Assembly (NCBI GenBank): GCA_012295275.1
Contig: CM022667.1
Coordinates: 13,602,056-13,666,055, forward strand
DNA length: 64,000 nucleotides
Direction: 5' to 3'
Source of the DNA: Chrysomallon squamiferum
Lineage: Eukaryota > Mollusca > Gastropoda > Neomphalida > Peltospiridae
Shown here: positions 62,211 through 64,000 of the stretch, piece after piece
Position numbering within the stretch: position 1 is the first letter of the stretch
How the letters are laid out: every line of letters begins with the position of its first letter
Position numbers and translations under genes: made by a program
Notes under the pieces: generated by a model
What the model saw: only the letters and a program-made list of their open reading frames with translations
Databases searched by the model: none
What the model was told of the DNA's origin: nothing

Positions 62211-62987
62211 ATTTTTTTTTTTTTTTTCTGGTTTGATCTATGTTCTGTTTTAGTCATTCCTGGGATGAGTAATATCACAGGTAAACACAGTGAATGAATA
62301 TATTACTGGTCTAATTGCAGACAAATTAGTTCAGAAAAATTCTAAACGATAAAAACACTTTCAAATATCAGCTGATGTACTTTTGAGATATTGACAATAA
62401 AATATTTCGATGTCTGCCAAGAAAAAAATGGTCTTTATAGTAATCATTTCTGATGTTTTTGCTCCAGGATTGCTAATATATTTCCAGGGAAGCCTCTGAT
62501 TGTACATTGCCATATGTTCATGACCCAATTTTTCCATGCAGACAATGAAAAATTGTGGTCTTTGTACAAATATCACAATTTGTAGTGTTCGGGTTGCAGC
62601 TTTTGTTTAGTTATTTTCATAGTAGTAGTAATAGTAGTAGTATGAATAGTAGTAATTGTAAGATGAGTAGTACTACTGTTAGTAATAATAATGGTAACAG
62701 TAGTAGTAGTAGTCGTAGTGGTAGTATTCGTAGCGGTAGTGATTGTAGCAGCAGAATCAGTAGCAGTAAAAATCTCTTAAGATGATTCACATGTCAGGCC
62801 CTAAAGAGCAACAGCGAGCATAAGGAAGATAATAAATATAAACTTGATAACAATCGGATTTGATAGATTAAATTTCCTTAGAAATAATAACTCCAAGAAA
62901 TTATTAGTGTCACAATTTATAATATTGTTTTTTGTGCAGCTTTAAAATCTCATACCTATGGGAAGACGAAAATCCATTATTATTATA

Positions 62988-63043
<56 letters not shown>

Positions 63044-63060
63044 TGTGGTTAAAACTGTTG
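62211..63060. other. Intergenic: GTA-rich and (ATT)n stretches
   Basis: GTA-rich tract at 62630-62770 and (ATT)n at 62985-63042. An open minus-strand frame at 62361-62576 (with MYNQRLPWKYIS) is not recognised and has no splice context I trust. Confidence 0.4.
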
Positions 63061-63080
63061 TTTTTGTTGTGCATATATAC

Positions 63081-64000
63081 ATGTACACATACAAAGAAAC
63101 ATATGGTACTGAACAGTAAAAGAAACAAAATTGAATTAGTTAAAAATACCCATAAAATTTCATAGTAAATAAACATCAGAATATTAATAAAATACCAAAG
63201 AAATAATAAATGCTGATATTAAAAACCCATTCTATCAACTGACACAATATATTATTTTATTTTCTGAATTTTTTTATGATAAGAACAACATGCAAAGTAG
63301 AGAGGAGAGAATAAATAAATAAGTAAACAAATAAATAAAGTATGAAACTGTATTTTGGAAAATCGATAAAAAAATGTGTTTGCTTAGTGAATACATCTCA
63401 CGTAAGGGACCTAACTCTAATCTGGGCTCGTGAACACATATCACTTAAGGGAGATAAGTCTAATCCACATGATTTTAATTTGCTTAGTATCTATATATAT
63501 ATATATATCGATAAACATGCAAATACACACACACACACACACACACACATACAGAGAAACATATGGTACTGAATAGTAAAAGAAACAAAATTGAATTAGT
63601 TAAAAATTGCCAGAAAATTTCATAGTAAATATACATCAGAATGTTAATAAAATACCAAAGAAATAATAAATGCTGATATTAAAAACCCATTCTATCAACT
63701 GACACAATACATTATTTTATTTACTGAATTTTTTTATGATAACAACAACAAGCAAAGTAGAGAGCATTTAATAAATAAATAAGTAAACAAATAAATAAAT
63801 TATGAAACTGTATTTTGGAAAATCGATAAAAAAAAATGTGTTTGCTTAGTGAATACATCTCACGTAAGGGACCTAACTCTAATCTGCTCTCGCGAACACA
63901 TATCACTAAAGGGAGATCAGTCTAATCCACATGATTTTAATTTGCTTAGTATATATATATATAAACATATATATATATCGACAAACATGCAAACACACAC
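63081..64000. repeat. 460-bp tandem duplication, two units to window end
   Basis: AAACATATGGTACTGAA at 63099 recurs at 63559. The following ~430 bp repeat with a few changes, including CACGTAAGGGACCTAACTCT and TCACTxAAGGGAGATxAGTC, and end in TA/CA microsatellites. The second unit runs to the edge, so more units may follow. Confidence 0.9.

Overview
This is AT-rich metazoan DNA: multi-exon genes with GT-AG introns and very many microsatellites, above all (ATT)n/(AAT)n, (GTA)n, (TA)n, (CA)n and (GA)n. The gene content and repeat texture fit a mollusc, perhaps a gastropod. That placement is inference, because no species-diagnostic gene is present.

The window is a birth-and-death cluster of small secreted C-type lectins. 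The basic gene has four exons: (1) a signal peptide; (2) a PAN/apple-like domain with Cys spaced as CGIRC...C...FSYN...C; (3) the first half of a C-type lectin domain (CTLD), with the ARxAC helix and the LIVLDTEEKN strand; (4) the second half, with WENG, an EPx sugar-site triad, a WxD motif and the final YICEK. Intron phases are 2, 1 and 1 in every copy. The predicted proteins have 238-239 residues. Three subfamilies can be told apart. Type I has signal MQNTF and PAN start WIWI. Type II has signal MK(I/T)F and PAN start CSPPS(I/V)WIRN. Type III has signal M(D/H/K)YSPFIL and PAN start WIKNPxF.

Layout. 0-2 kb: a truncated type I PAN exon fused upstream of a type III gene (+). 4-6.1 kb: intact type II gene (+). 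6.6-9.5 kb: type I pseudogene (-). 11.2 kb: exon-4 relic. 13.5-15.7 kb: intact type II gene (-), an inverted copy of the 4-6 kb gene. 18.8-20.8 kb: type I gene with one nonsense codon (+). 21.5-22.0 kb: exon relics. 24.4-26.0 and 35.5-37.0 kb: two copies of a decayed tyrosine-recombinase element. 26.3 kb: solo exon 4. 29.2-30.8 kb: type III gene lacking one CTLD disulfide (+). 32-35 kb: orphan promoters, exon scraps and a 54-bp minisatellite. 37.4-38.0 kb: two-exon pseudogene. 39.7-41.3 kb: intact type III gene (-). 43-44.6 kb: type II exon-1 and 52-nt mini-exon relics. 45.1-46.3 kb: decayed Tc1-like transposon. 49.8-51.5 kb: type III gene (-). 53.3 kb: orphan signal exon. 54.4-55.9 kb: an unrelated three-exon gene (-) for a secreted Asn-Gly-repeat, cationic Trp-rich and Cys-rich peptide. 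56.3-56.6 kb: the minisatellite again, inverted. 58.1-59.8 kb: type III pseudogene with a 1-nt deletion. The last 4 kb hold a hairpin, a possible small exon and a 460-bp tandem duplication.

Taken together this looks like a secreted recognition or defence locus. It holds four complete lectin genes plus one whose first exon is not seen, at least a dozen broken copies, duplicated upstream modules, and one novel-looking small secreted peptide gene that is my best candidate for something undescribed. No expression data can be read from the sequence, so all splice forms are predictions from exon alignment and phase.
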